Positions 1-8,377 of a DNA stretch of 38,933 nucleotides are shown here, piece after piece (position 1 is the stretch's first letter; the number at the start of each line of letters is the position of its first letter). Source of the stretch: a virus; the IMG/VR virus record IMGVR_UViG_3300042560_001956, positions 1 to 38,933 of that record. One strand, written 5' to 3'. The notes under the pieces are model-generated. The model did no database searches. It saw nothing but the letters and a program-made list of their open reading frames with translations, and had not been told where the DNA came from. The position numbers were made by a program, and so were the translations under genes.

Positions 1-793
1 GCGCGTTGAACGTGTCCTGGGAATCGATGAGCGACAGGCTGATGTACCCGCTGGTGGAATCAACTACGACACGCTGAAAAATGCGCCGCTCAATCAGATG
101 CCGGTCAACGAACAGGCAGCGCGCGAGATCAAAAAACAAGAAATTCAGGTCAGCAACGCCGCGCCACCTGCACCCGCACCAGCGAACACACCCAGCAAAG
201 TCACGCCGACACCTACCGCACGCCGCTATAGCATCGGTTTATTTGCTGGTGTCGATTCAAAATCGTCGCAGGTTTTAGAATGGTGGAACCGAGACGCCAG
301 TCTGCAGCAGCTCAAGACCAATTGCAATTTTCAGGTCTACACCAAAGACAACCCGCTATATCGCGAACGGTACGCAAACATCGTCTCGCCTGACGATTTC
401 CCGGCGATTGTGTTTTCGGATCCTGATGGCGGTCATGTGTATGTTGCGGGGCGGACGCAGATGCCGACATCCGCTGCGGCGCTCTACTCGGCAATGCAAG
501 TCGCGTACAAGACACAGCAGCAGGTCCGCGAGCAATCTCAGGACTCGTCGATTGTGTTGGAGTCTGGGCCGGACAATTGCCCCGATGGATCGTGTCGACC
601 AATTGATCGCGTCCCGTTTCTCAATCCAGAACGCAAGCCACTGTTCCCAGCACTGCGACCGGACGGACCGCCATCGGTCGAGTCCATCCTGTACTGGCTC
701 TGGAATCCTGGCGAGGCGGTTCTCGCGTTGTGTTGCGCGTTTGTGCTTGTCGCCATTTTCACCGTCATCACGATTAAGGTCTGGAAAACATGA
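1..793 (+). CDS. Membrane-anchored protein with two transmembrane segments, 3' part (gene spans the contig junction)
   Basis: The reading frame is open from base 2, and the contig end supplies the missing start: ATG at 38677, so the full protein is about 302 residues. The complete protein has an N-terminal hydrophobic segment (seen at 38677-38790), a Pro/Ala linker, a central soluble domain (around 200-650) with a FPAIVFSDPDG stretch, and a C-terminal transmembrane helix ending in VWKT. A thioredoxin-like fold is conceivable from the DFPAIVF strand and proline, but no CxxC is present. The gene overlaps the next one at ATGATG/TGA. Its neighbours are a papain-like lipoprotein upstream and small membrane proteins before the portal. 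Lysis or envelope passage is a possible role by position only. An internal ATG at 98 is not the natural start. Confidence 0.75.
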   Translation, partial: RVERVLGIDERQADVPAGGINYDTLKNAPLNQMPVNEQAAREIKKQEIQVSNAAPPAPAPANTPSKVTPTPTARRYSIGLFAGVDSKSSQVLEWWNRDASLQQLKTNCNFQVYTKDNPLYRERYANIVSPDDFPAIVFSDPDGGHVYVAGRTQMPTSAAALYSAMQVAYKTQQQVREQSQDSSIVLESGPDNCPDGSCRPIDRVPFLNPERKPLFPALRPDGPPSVESILYWLWNPGEAVLALCCAFVLVAIFTVITIKVWKT

Positions 794-1032
794 TGTGGGC
801 CGTTTTGCTTATGTTGCTTTGCGCCGTGTTTTTGGTCGTCCTCTGGTGGCGACCCAGCAAGTCCAACGCACCTGCGTCGCTCCAATCGGCGATGGACCGC
901 ATCGTTTCCCGCCCGAGCACCCCGCTCGAGCAGGAAATCGAAATTATCGCTCAAGCCTTGCGCGAACGTGACGCGGCCAAGCGCAAGGCCGAAGCGATTG
1001 CACGTCTGCGCGATCTCATAGCGGAGGAATAA
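790..1032 (+). CDS. Small single-TM protein with coiled-coil tail
   Basis: This 80-residue protein begins ATGATG overlapping the stop of the previous gene, which suggests translational coupling. Residues about 2-20 form a hydrophobic helix ending in WWRP, a type I/III anchor. The remainder (about 45-80) is charged and helical, rich in E, R and A, and probably a coiled coil on the cytoplasmic side. I do not recognise the family. Its position between a larger membrane protein and the portal cluster would fit a spanin-like or holin-accessory role, but nothing in the sequence proves that. Confidence 0.7.
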   Translation: MMWAVLLMLLCAVFLVVLWWRPSKSNAPASLQSAMDRIVSRPSTPLEQEIEIIAQALRERDAAKRKAEAIARLRDLIAEE

Positions 1033-1035
1033 CCG

Positions 1036-1239
1036 ATGGCCGACATAACCGACCAGCAAATCGTCGACGCTGCAGCTCAACCGCAATCCATGTCGGTCGA
1101 CGGCGTCAACGTTGCTCAGCGATCGCTCAAGGAATTGACCGACGCACAGAACGATCTATCGCAGCGCAACGCTGAAAAGCCTCGGCGTGGTCTGCTGTTT
1201 TCTCGCTTGATCCCCGGCTCTGCCCGAGGCCAATCGTGA
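1036..1239 (+). CDS. gpW-like head-tail connector protein
   Basis: This 67-residue protein starts three bases after the previous stop. It has a short N-terminal helix, the strand-like segment SVDGVNVAQRSL, a helix KELTDAQNDLSQ and a basic tail RGLLFSRLIPGS. A small protein with a VDG...SLxEL...A...L pattern and a basic RG(L)xFxRxxP tail directly upstream of a portal is typical of gpW-family head completion proteins, which plug the portal before tail joining. The assignment is by pattern and position. The length matches lambda gpW (about 68 residues). Confidence 0.55.
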   Translation: MADITDQQIVDAAAQPQSMSVDGVNVAQRSLKELTDAQNDLSQRNAEKPRRGLLFSRLIPGSARGQS

Positions 1240-1424
1240 GCTGGTGGGCCACCATTGTTGGGATCGTCCTTCAGTGGATCGGCAAATCAACCGGCCGGCA
1301 AATTGCCATTGGTGCGTCCCTTGGTCTCATCCTGCTGGGGATCCTGTTCGGTTCCACCGCGGCCGTCATCTTTGGTGGTGCTCTGTTGTTTTTTTTGTTG
1401 AGTCGCCCACATGCCAATCCTTGA
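1236..1424 (+). CDS. Small protein with two transmembrane helices, holin-like
   Basis: This 62-residue protein starts with GTG at 1236, overlapping the previous stop (GTGA), and its end overlaps the portal start by 14 bp. It is almost entirely hydrophobic: one weakly hydrophobic helix (residues 3-16), a short polar turn KSTGR, then a long hydrophobic stretch (about 22-55). Size and topology resemble class II/III holins. Placement just before the portal is unusual for a holin but has precedent in compact phages. No catalytic motif can be seen. Confidence 0.55.
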   Translation: MSWWATIVGIVLQWIGKSTGRQIAIGASLGLILLGILFGSTAAVIFGGALLFFLLSRPHANP

Positions 1425-3732
1425 CCAGTACGGCCAAACCATCGACACTGCGGCGATCCATGTCGCCAATCGATTAGCGATGCAACGCGCCCGCCGCGAC
1501 TCGCTCAGCGCCTCATACGACGCCGCGGCCGAGACCAGGGAGTCGGCCAAGCACTGGCGGTGGGCTGATCATCATTCTGCCGCTGCGGCCAATTCGTCGA
1601 GCGTCCGCAAAACCCTGCGCCAGCGATCGCGCTACGAGATTCTCGAATCGAATTCGTTCGCCAAGGGGATCGCGCTCACGTTGTCCAACGACACTATCAG
1701 CACCGGTCCATCGTTGCAAGTGATGCTCCCGGATCCCGCAGCATCGCGAGCCATCGAGCAACGATGGCGCAAGTGGTGCAAGGATGTGCGGCTCGCCGAC
1801 AAACTGCGTACTGCACGCCTCGCCAAACTGGTCGACGGCGAGACGGTCATCCTCAAGGGGAACAACCGCCGATCCCGCAACCCGGTGCAGCTCGACGTTC
1901 GCGTCATCGAAGCCGACATGCTCGCGACCCCGAACTACATGGACGGGTTTCCGAACCAGGTCGATGGGATCATCTTCGACGAGTTCGGCCAGCCGATCGA
2001 GTACCATGTTTTGAAAGGTCACCCCGGCGACGTGTGGCCATGGAAAGCCTGGGACTACGAGACGATCGCGCCCGAGGATCTGATCCATCTGTTCCGCAGC
2101 GAGCGACCTGGTCAACAACGTGGCATCCCCGAGATGACTCCGGCCCTCCCTCTGTTCGCTCAGCTGCGACGCTACACCCTCGCCGTCATCGCCGCCGCCG
2201 AGAACGCCGCCGATTTCAGCGCGGTTCTCAAAACGCAATCCAACGCGTTCGACTCATCGACCGATGGGATCGACGACATCGATCCATTCGATGGCGTGCA
2301 AATTGATCGCGGGATGATGGTTTCATTGCCGCGCGGTTGGGATCTCACTCAATTTAAGCCCGAGCAACCGACGACCACCTACGAAGGATTCCGCAATGCG
2401 ATCCTCAACGAGATCGCCCGCTGCGTCCACATGCCCAGCAACAAGGCCCTGGCGGACTCGTCCAAGTACAACTACAGCTCGGGACGCCTCGATCATCAGA
2501 CCTACTACGAAGCCATCTCGGTTGAACGGTCCCAATGGGAAATCGAATGCCTCGACCGTATTTTCGAATGGTGGCTCGATGAAGCGTTGATGCTCACCGG
2601 TTATCTACCGGCCCTCGAGCCTATGGACGAGATACCGCACGTGTGGCGATGGCCACCGAACCGCGACGTGAACCCCAGCGAGGTCGCCGACGCCAACATC
2701 CGCTTGATCGATGCCGGACTCAAGACGCGGCAGCAATACTTGATCGAGCAGAACATCGACCCCGAGTCGCACGCGCAGCAACTCGACGAGGAGGGGTGGG
2801 TCAATCCCAACGCACCTGAGCCGACCGACGCACCGATCGCCACCGAGGCCGATCCGTTGGCAGTCGACGACGTTGCGAAATCGGCGCTCAATGGGGCCCA
2901 GGTCGCCAGCTTGGTGCAGATTGTCAACGCGATTGCCATGGGCACCATGCCACCCGACACGGCCAAGGCCGTCATCTCCAGCGCGTTCCCGACCATGGAC
3001 GCGGATATGATCGATTCGATTGTCGACCCGATCAAGCCCGGCAGCGTGTCACCTGATGGCACACCCGCACCCGTCGCAGCCGAGGCACCCATCGGACCAG
3101 ATGGCGAATCGGCCGCAGCCGTCGAACCACCGCCTGGCGAGTTTGCGAACCTGTCTCGCCAGCAGCTCAAGCGCCAGATGGCCGCGATCGATGACGGGCT
3201 CAACAAAGTCAAGTCCGGTGAGTGGACCGTGCAACGCGCTCGCGTGTTCTATGGCAGCATCGGACTCACGCAACAGACGATCGACAATCTGCTCGACGAG
3301 TTTGGAGAAACCGAGCCACCATGCGAAGATTGTGGGGATGCCGGCGCCGCCCAAGCCATGGCAACGGATCGCACGCTCGAGGCCAATTGCGGCACCGGCA
3401 AGGACGGATTTGAGTCGGGCAACGATTGCGGTAAAGGCGGTGGCGGCGGTGGTGAATCGTCTTCGGACAAATCCAGTGGATCAAGTGGATCTGATTCTGG
3501 ATCCAGCACAGGAGGAAAGCACAGCGTGAAACTACCATCCAAAAAATCGAAACTCAATATCGACACCGCGACGCAGGCTCTCGACCAAATGGGTTATAAG
3601 CTCGATTTCAAATCCTCAAAGTTCGATTTCAAAACAAAAAAGACGATCTACAGCGTAACCGACCGCAACGGCAATACGTCGCGGATGGACACCGACCAGA
3701 TCAAGGCATTGGTCTACCAGGGCGCCAGCTAG
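1411..3732 (+). CDS. Portal protein (lambda-type) with long C-terminal extension
   Basis: This 773-residue protein forms the dodecameric DNA gate at the capsid vertex. The N-terminal about 500 residues match the lambda gpB portal style: an early basic SVRKTLRQRSRYEILESNSFAKGI segment in pieces, the WRKWC region, DGETVILK, VRVIEADML, EYHVLKGHPGD and the helix YTLAVIAAAENAADFSAVL, followed by RWPPNRDVNPSEVADA. Beyond about residue 470 there is a variable acidic/Pro-rich linker, a helical domain (LSRQQLKRQM...), the motif NCGTGKDGFESGNDCGKG, a glycine/serine tract, and a small basic C-terminal domain of about 60 residues. Family portals are usually 500-550 residues, so this extension is large. 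The start overlaps the preceding small membrane gene. Confidence 0.88.
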   Translation: MPILDQYGQTIDTAAIHVANRLAMQRARRDSLSASYDAAAETRESAKHWRWADHHSAAAANSSSVRKTLRQRSRYEILESNSFAKGIALTLSNDTISTGPSLQVMLPDPAASRAIEQRWRKWCKDVRLADKLRTARLAKLVDGETVILKGNNRRSRNPVQLDVRVIEADMLATPNYMDGFPNQVDGIIFDEFGQPIEYHVLKGHPGDVWPWKAWDYETIAPEDLIHLFRSERPGQQRGIPEMTPALPLFAQLRRYTLAVIAAAENAADFSAVLKTQSNAFDSSTDGIDDIDPFDGVQIDRGMMVSLPRGWDLTQFKPEQPTTTYEGFRNAILNEIARCVHMPSNKALADSSKYNYSSGRLDHQTYYEAISVERSQWEIECLDRIFEWWLDEALMLTGYLPALEPMDEIPHVWRWPPNRDVNPSEVADANIRLIDAGLKTRQQYLIEQNIDPESHAQQLDEEGWVNPNAPEPTDAPIATEADPLAVDDVAKSALNGAQVASLVQIVNAIAMGTMPPDTAKAVISSAFPTMDADMIDSIVDPIKPGSVSPDGTPAPVAAEAPIGPDGESAAAVEPPPGEFANLSRQQLKRQMAAIDDGLNKVKSGEWTVQRARVFYGSIGLTQQTIDNLLDEFGETEPPCEDCGDAGAAQAMATDRTLEANCGTGKDGFESGNDCGKGGGGGGESSSDKSSGSSGSDSGSSTGGKHSVKLPSKKSKLNIDTATQALDQMGYKLDFKSSKFDFKTKKTIYSVTDRNGNTSRMDTDQIKALVYQGAS

Positions 3733-3735
3733 CCG

Positions 3736-4782
3736 ATGTCATCCCTGACGCGTGAGACCAAGTCACGCACCGGCTGGCGATTGCGAGCGTACACGGCCAC
3801 CGGTCGGAAATCGATTTGGTTGGGGGACATTCCCGAGGCCGACGCAGTTGCGGTCCAGCGTCATGTCGACGAGATCCTCGCCGCACAGACCGCCGATCTC
3901 CCGCTGCCGCGTCAGACCGTTCGGTGGCTGGACCAAATCTGTCCAGCACTGCGCCGCAAGCTCTCCGCGATCCTCGGCGCGACCCACACCGTTGGGACTG
4001 CGATCGATGCCTACGTGCATGAGACGCGTGAGCGGTTGGCGATGGCCACCTGGAACGATCGGCAACGGTCGCTCGAACTGCTGCGTGATGCACTCGATCA
4101 GCGGCCCATTGACCGCGTATCGACCGAGGATGTCACCGAATGCCACGAGTCCCTCACCGTGGGCGAATCGACCCGTGGCAAGATCGCCGCCGGATGGCGC
4201 GCGTTTTTTCATTGGTGCCAGGATCGCAAGATCATCACCGACAATCCCGCTCGGGAGCTATCGACGAAGATCAACGTCCGGGAAAAGCATTTTGTCCCGG
4301 TCGGTGTTGCGGCCAAGCTGATCGAGATCGCCACGCCCTCGATGGCGGTCGCGATCGCCATGAGCCGATTCGGTGGGATCCGCGTCCCGTCCGAGCTGCG
4401 TTCACTGACCTGGGACGCGATCGACTGGGACCGCAAACGGATCACCATCTGTGATCACAAACGAAACACCACGCGCATCATCCCGCTGTTCCCCGAGATC
4501 GCCGCGGCCCTCGCGCGTCATCCGCGAGATGTCCCGCTGTGCGGTGATCTGATCGACGGCAGCGATTCCGGCATGGCCTGTCGGCTGCTTAACCTGATGG
4601 CGATCGCGGGCGTCACGCCATGGCGTGCGCCGTGGCACAGCATGCGAGCCACCCGCGAGACGGAATTGATTGAGCGGTATGGACTCGCCACCGCGTCGCA
4701 ATGGATCGGCAACAGCGCCGCCGTCGCGATGCGCAGCTATGCCATGGTCACGGACGACCATTGGCACCGCGCCACGACGTAG
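3736..4782 (+). CDS. Tyrosine recombinase (integrase) embedded in the structural operon
   Basis: This 348-residue site-specific recombinase has an N-terminal arm-binding region, a SAM-like core-binding domain (about 80-170) and a catalytic domain. Visible catalytic residues are Arg216 in GGIRVPSELRSLTW, the basic DHKRNTTR beta-hairpin, His301 and Arg304 in HSMRATRE, and the presumed nucleophile Tyr335 in RSYAMVTDDHW. The usual GH histidine is replaced by Asn in WIGNSAAV, a variant I associate with planctomycete integrases. The start is three bases after the portal stop, so it is co-transcribed with structural genes. Its stop codon lies inside a REP-like palindrome. A second, different recombinase lies at 36597. 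It could be an intact cargo gene or a recombinase for an inserted element. The frame is intact. Confidence 0.88.
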   Translation: MSSLTRETKSRTGWRLRAYTATGRKSIWLGDIPEADAVAVQRHVDEILAAQTADLPLPRQTVRWLDQICPALRRKLSAILGATHTVGTAIDAYVHETRERLAMATWNDRQRSLELLRDALDQRPIDRVSTEDVTECHESLTVGESTRGKIAAGWRAFFHWCQDRKIITDNPARELSTKINVREKHFVPVGVAAKLIEIATPSMAVAIAMSRFGGIRVPSELRSLTWDAIDWDRKRITICDHKRNTTRIIPLFPEIAAALARHPRDVPLCGDLIDGSDSGMACRLLNLMAIAGVTPWRAPWHSMRATRETELIERYGLATASQWIGNSAAVAMRSYAMVTDDHWHRATT

Positions 4783-4826
4783 CTATCGCTGCCAAGCGAT
4801 GGCCATCACCTGGCGGTGATGGCTAC
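4779..4826 (+). repeat. REP-like double-hairpin element (copy A)
   Basis: This 48-bp element is bounded by GTAGC and GCTAC and consists of two adjacent hairpins, ATCGCT/AGCGAT and ATCACC/GGTGAT. The copy at 9988-10035 is its reverse complement with only two mismatches. The TAG of the upstream recombinase stop codon is part of the opening GTAGC. The rest of the gap to 4921 holds a short palindrome around AAACGGCGTTT and a GGGCGGGTTTTT tract that may weakly terminate transcription. Confidence 0.8.
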
Positions 4827-4921
4827 TGCCAAAGATAAACGGCGTTTACTTCAGAGATGGCGATCCCCATTTGTAACAGCCGTTGGGCGGGTTTTTAGGG
4901 GGTGGTGGTAAGGTCGATTGC

Positions 4922-7252
4922 ATGACCAAATCGACCACACGGGCGAGCCTCGAGCAAGCCCGGCGACGACGCGAGAAGCGCCTCGCCCGAAATCGCGATC
5001 GGCTCCACGCCGCCGAGGATCGTGGGCTCGACCTGCGAGCCACCGGTGAGCCTCTGTCGTTGTGTGCCATGGATGGGTCGGACGCTCCAACGCTGCCGCG
5101 TTTCAACGCGATTGCGTACACGGGTGGCCCGATGTTCCCCAAGCTCGCCATCGCATGGAATGGACCGGTGTACGTCGATTTGTCAGGTCTGGACGCGGTG
5201 GCCACGAATCCCATCCATCGCGACCATGACGAGGGGAAGCCAATCGGACACTCCGTCGCCGTAGACAACGACGGCACGCGATTGGTTTGCTCCGGTGTTT
5301 TTTCGGTCAACTCGAGCGATACCTCCGAGATCGTGGAGTCGGCCAAGCAGGGATTCCCATGGCGCCCATCGGTTGGCGTCAAGATCGTTTCCTACACCAC
5401 CCTCCAAGCCGGCCAAACGGCCAGCATCAACGGACGCATCGTCGAGGGCCCAGCTCTATGGGTCAAGAGAAGCGTCCTCAAAGAAATCTCCCTCGTCACC
5501 ATCCCTGGCGACGATTCCGCCACCATCTCCATCGCTGCAACGCAAGGCACGCCCATGCCCGACTTCGCCCAGTATTGCGCCTCCCTCGGCGTCGATCCCG
5601 CCGCCGCATCTCCCGAACTGCTGCAGGCTCTGCAGATGGCTTACGCCGAATCGATGGAGCCCGATTCCCCTGAACCTCCTCCGCCCTCACCGTCTGGCAT
5701 GGATGCCGGCGGCGGGGGTCCCGCCCCAATGCCGATGCAATCGGCCACCCCATCGCCCGAAGTCCCGCAGGACAAGGAAAAGCCCGCTATGGCAAACGCC
5801 CACTCGCCCATCGATCTCGCCGCCGCTGATGTCTCCACCTACCGCGCTGCCCTAGCGGCTGAGGTCGAGCGATCCAACCAGGTCCGCGACCTGTGCGCCA
5901 AGTTTGGCAGCCCGCAAATTTCTATCGACGGCAAGAACGTCGACCTGGCCGCGCATGCGATCGCCAACGGTTGGGACAAAGACAAGACCGAACTCGAGGC
6001 CCGACGCCATCTGGATCTCGAGGCGACCCGCGAATCACGCCCTCGCGGGCCCGCCATCCACTCTCACTCGCGCGACGAGCGGCAGTCCCTTGACGTGCTG
6101 CAAGCCGGGATGCTGCTCCGCGCGGGTTGCGATCTGGACACCAAGCAATTCGAAAACCGATGGGTCAAGGCCAAGCTTCCCAAGTGGTTGCAGGCCGGCC
6201 TCAACGATCCGATCCGTCAACGCACGATGGACAACGGTCACGCAGTCGCCGACCTGTCGCTCGTCGACGCATGCCGATTGAGTCTCAAGGCTCGCGGCCA
6301 TGACGTTCCAGCCGGTCGCATGGACATGATCCAAGCAGCCTTCAGCACCGGTTCCGCTGCCGCATTGTTCGGCGCAACGATCGGCGCGAAGATGCTGGAA
6401 AGCTACGCCGAAGTCGACGACTTCAGCCAAGGCTGGTGCTCCGAAGATGAAAACCCTGACCTCGAGCAACACAACCGCAACCGGACCCAAGCGGCCCAGT
6501 CGCTGGTTTATCATCCCGTCGGTGGCGAAGCGGCCCACACCGGTCGCGTGGTCACCAGCGAAAAGGCTCAGGTCTATCGATTCAGCCGCCAGATGAAGAT
6601 CGACGAAGCCGACGTCCTCGGCGACAACTTCTCCAAATTCAAGGACACGCCGCGCGACTTCGGGCTCGCAGCTGGTCGCGTTCGACCGGACATGGTCGCG
6701 ATGGTTTTGCTCAGCAACCCAACGCTGCTGGCAACCGGTCGCCAGCTGTTCAACACGACCGACGGCAACATGGTCGCATCGGGTAAGGCACTCGCACGTG
6801 CGACGCTGTCCGAATTGATCGCTGCGATCCGCAAGCGCAAGGACGGCGACGCCAACCTCGATCTCCCAGTCACGCACTTGATCGTTCCGCCCGATCTGCT
6901 CGATACCGCAAATCAGTTGTGTTACTCGGTCGTAATCAGCAACGACAGCGGCGCGGGTGAAATGAACCCGATTAAGCAATACGGGATCCTTCCCGTCAGC
7001 GAGCCACGATTGTCGACCGGGATCACCAATCCGATTACCGGTGCATCGCTCGCCGGATCGACAACCATGTACTACGGCGTCTCCGACAAGTCACGCACGA
7101 TCGAGGTGACCTACCTGCAAGGCGCCGGACGAACCCCAGTAGTCCGTTCCGAGACCTTGACCGGTGGCGAGTTTGGACTCGCGATCGATGTCCGACATTA
7201 CGTCGGTGCGACCGCCCTCGATTGGCGCGGATTCCATCGCTTCAACGCGTAA
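4922..7252 (+). CDS. Fused prohead protease, scaffold-like linker and Mu gpT-like major capsid protein
   Basis: This 776-residue protein starts at ATG 4922, with GGTAAGG about 10 bp upstream. Residues about 30-220 look like a caudovirus prohead serine protease: VYVDLSGLDAV, NPIHRDHDEGKPIGH with a candidate catalytic His, and the closing LKEISLVTIPGDD strand typical of the S78/U35 family. Residues about 220-310 are a Pro/Gly-rich scaffold-like linker. From about 310 to the end the protein resembles the Mu gpT/HK97-fold capsid group: MLLRAGCDLD, a long mid-domain, LSELIAAIRKRKDGD, VTHLIVPPDLLDTANQL and TVQ-like ends such as VRHYVGATALDWRGFHR. Protease and capsid are usually separate genes. Here they share one frame, so autocleavage would have to release the shell subunit. 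Confidence 0.82.
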   Translation: MTKSTTRASLEQARRRREKRLARNRDRLHAAEDRGLDLRATGEPLSLCAMDGSDAPTLPRFNAIAYTGGPMFPKLAIAWNGPVYVDLSGLDAVATNPIHRDHDEGKPIGHSVAVDNDGTRLVCSGVFSVNSSDTSEIVESAKQGFPWRPSVGVKIVSYTTLQAGQTASINGRIVEGPALWVKRSVLKEISLVTIPGDDSATISIAATQGTPMPDFAQYCASLGVDPAAASPELLQALQMAYAESMEPDSPEPPPPSPSGMDAGGGGPAPMPMQSATPSPEVPQDKEKPAMANAHSPIDLAAADVSTYRAALAAEVERSNQVRDLCAKFGSPQISIDGKNVDLAAHAIANGWDKDKTELEARRHLDLEATRESRPRGPAIHSHSRDERQSLDVLQAGMLLRAGCDLDTKQFENRWVKAKLPKWLQAGLNDPIRQRTMDNGHAVADLSLVDACRLSLKARGHDVPAGRMDMIQAAFSTGSAAALFGATIGAKMLESYAEVDDFSQGWCSEDENPDLEQHNRNRTQAAQSLVYHPVGGEAAHTGRVVTSEKAQVYRFSRQMKIDEADVLGDNFSKFKDTPRDFGLAAGRVRPDMVAMVLLSNPTLLATGRQLFNTTDGNMVASGKALARATLSELIAAIRKRKDGDANLDLPVTHLIVPPDLLDTANQLCYSVVISNDSGAGEMNPIKQYGILPVSEPRLSTGITNPITGASLAGSTTMYYGVSDKSRTIEVTYLQGAGRTPVVRSETLTGGEFGLAIDVRHYVGATALDWRGFHRFNA

Positions 7253-7260
7253 GGCGACCC

Positions 7261-7587
7261 ATGAAAATCAAACTCAATACCACGGTCTACTTTGACGGCG
7301 TACCGTACCCGTCGGGATCCATCATCGATCCCGATGCGATCGGCGCGAACGGCGACGCGATCGTGCATTGGATGTGGGGCGAGCCCGTCGACGACGACGA
7401 GCCGGTCGCCATCGTACCGGTCCACTCGGAGCCAGTCGTCGAGCAACCCGTTGCCGATCCGATCGTCGAGCCAGTTGTAGAAACTGTACCAGACTTATCA
7501 GCAACCCCCGACGTTTCGTCACTCCCCGAACCCATTCCCGAACCCGTTCCCGAACCGCCAGCACCGCGGCGCAAGCGGACCAAGTAA
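7261..7587 (+). CDS. Small head-region protein with acidic Pro/Glu/Val repeat tail
   Basis: This 108-residue protein starts at ATG 7261, eight bases after the capsid stop. The first about 45 residues form a small domain (MKIKLNTTVYFDGVPYPSG). The rest is low complexity with repeated PVVE, PVAD, PIPEP and PVPEP units and ends in the basic RRKRTK. Proteins of this layout often follow major capsid genes, but I do not recognise a named family. The repetitive tail may vary between relatives. Confidence 0.65.
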   Translation: MKIKLNTTVYFDGVPYPSGSIIDPDAIGANGDAIVHWMWGEPVDDDEPVAIVPVHSEPVVEQPVADPIVEPVVETVPDLSATPDVSSLPEPIPEPVPEPPAPRRKRTK

Positions 7588-7617
7588 ACCCAAGTCTTCG
7601 CGCAAGGAAGAAAAGCA

Positions 7618-8376
7618 ATGCCCGATTATGTAAAGACTGCCGACCTGCGAACCGTGACCGCAACCGCGAATCTGCTCAGCGGTGACCTGGTCCTCACTCC
7701 CGATCGACTGGTCGGCTACGTCGAGGCCCAACGCGGGATCCTCAACGGCGAGACAGGAACCGTCCGCGTTTCCGGTGTCGTCCGCTGCAGCAAGTCCAGC
7801 GCCTCTGAAGTGATCGCCGCGGGTGATCGTATCAGCTACAACACGACCACCAAGGTCGTAACCGTGCTCGATTCCGGCAATCCCGCCTCGGGCTCGATCG
7901 TGATCGGCCTGGCAGTCGCTGCATCCGGCAACGGTGTTGCCACAGTCGACGTTGAACTCAACGGCCAGGGAGAAACCAACTCGGTCAACAGTGAAGTGCG
8001 ACACTTCCGCCGCCGCTGCACGGTCGCCGAGATCAACGCCGGTCTGACGTTGCTGCCCGCCAAGGCCGGTATCCAATACCGCATGGTTGACGCCATTATG
8101 ATTGCGATCGGTGGCAACGCTGCGACCGCAAACTCGGTGGACATCCTTGCCACGCAAGCGGCATCGGGTGTCAAGCTCATCGCCGCTGCGGTCGCTGGTT
8201 TGACCCAATCGACCGTGGCCCGAGCCGGTGCAACCAACATCGCCGTACTCGCCGACGGTGCATCGTTCGTCGAAAACGACGTCAACACCGCCATCACGAT
8301 CGGCAAGACGGGATCCAACGTCGCAACGGCTACCCACGTGGACGTGTTGCTCAGCTACGTCGAACAGGTCGCGTAA
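7618..8376 (+). CDS. DUF2190-like capsid decoration protein with extra C-terminal domain
   Basis: This 252-residue protein is preceded by AAGGAAGAAA. Residues 1-120 follow the DUF2190 pattern found next to capsid genes: V..GD.V.., an early YVKTADLRTVTATANLLSGDLV stretch in pieces, GVVRCSKSSASEVIAAGD, Y..TTKVVT, then GLAVAASGNGVATVDVELNG. These are beta-rich capsid-stabilising or decorating proteins comparable to lambda gpD. Residues 125-252 form a second Ala/Val/Ile-rich domain that may be another beta-structured module exposed on the capsid. It follows the Pro-rich protein with a 30-bp gap. Confidence 0.7.
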   Translation: MPDYVKTADLRTVTATANLLSGDLVLTPDRLVGYVEAQRGILNGETGTVRVSGVVRCSKSSASEVIAAGDRISYNTTTKVVTVLDSGNPASGSIVIGLAVAASGNGVATVDVELNGQGETNSVNSEVRHFRRRCTVAEINAGLTLLPAKAGIQYRMVDAIMIAIGGNAATANSVDILATQAASGVKLIAAAVAGLTQSTVARAGATNIAVLADGASFVENDVNTAITIGKTGSNVATATHVDVLLSYVEQVA

Positions 8377-8377
8377 C

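Noticed and set aside
3736-4782. Recombinase as an integron integrase for the cassette array
   Set aside because: It has the planctomycete phage-integrase signature and no recognisable IntI-specific extra helix, and it is 22 kb away from the array; kept only as a question in the findings.
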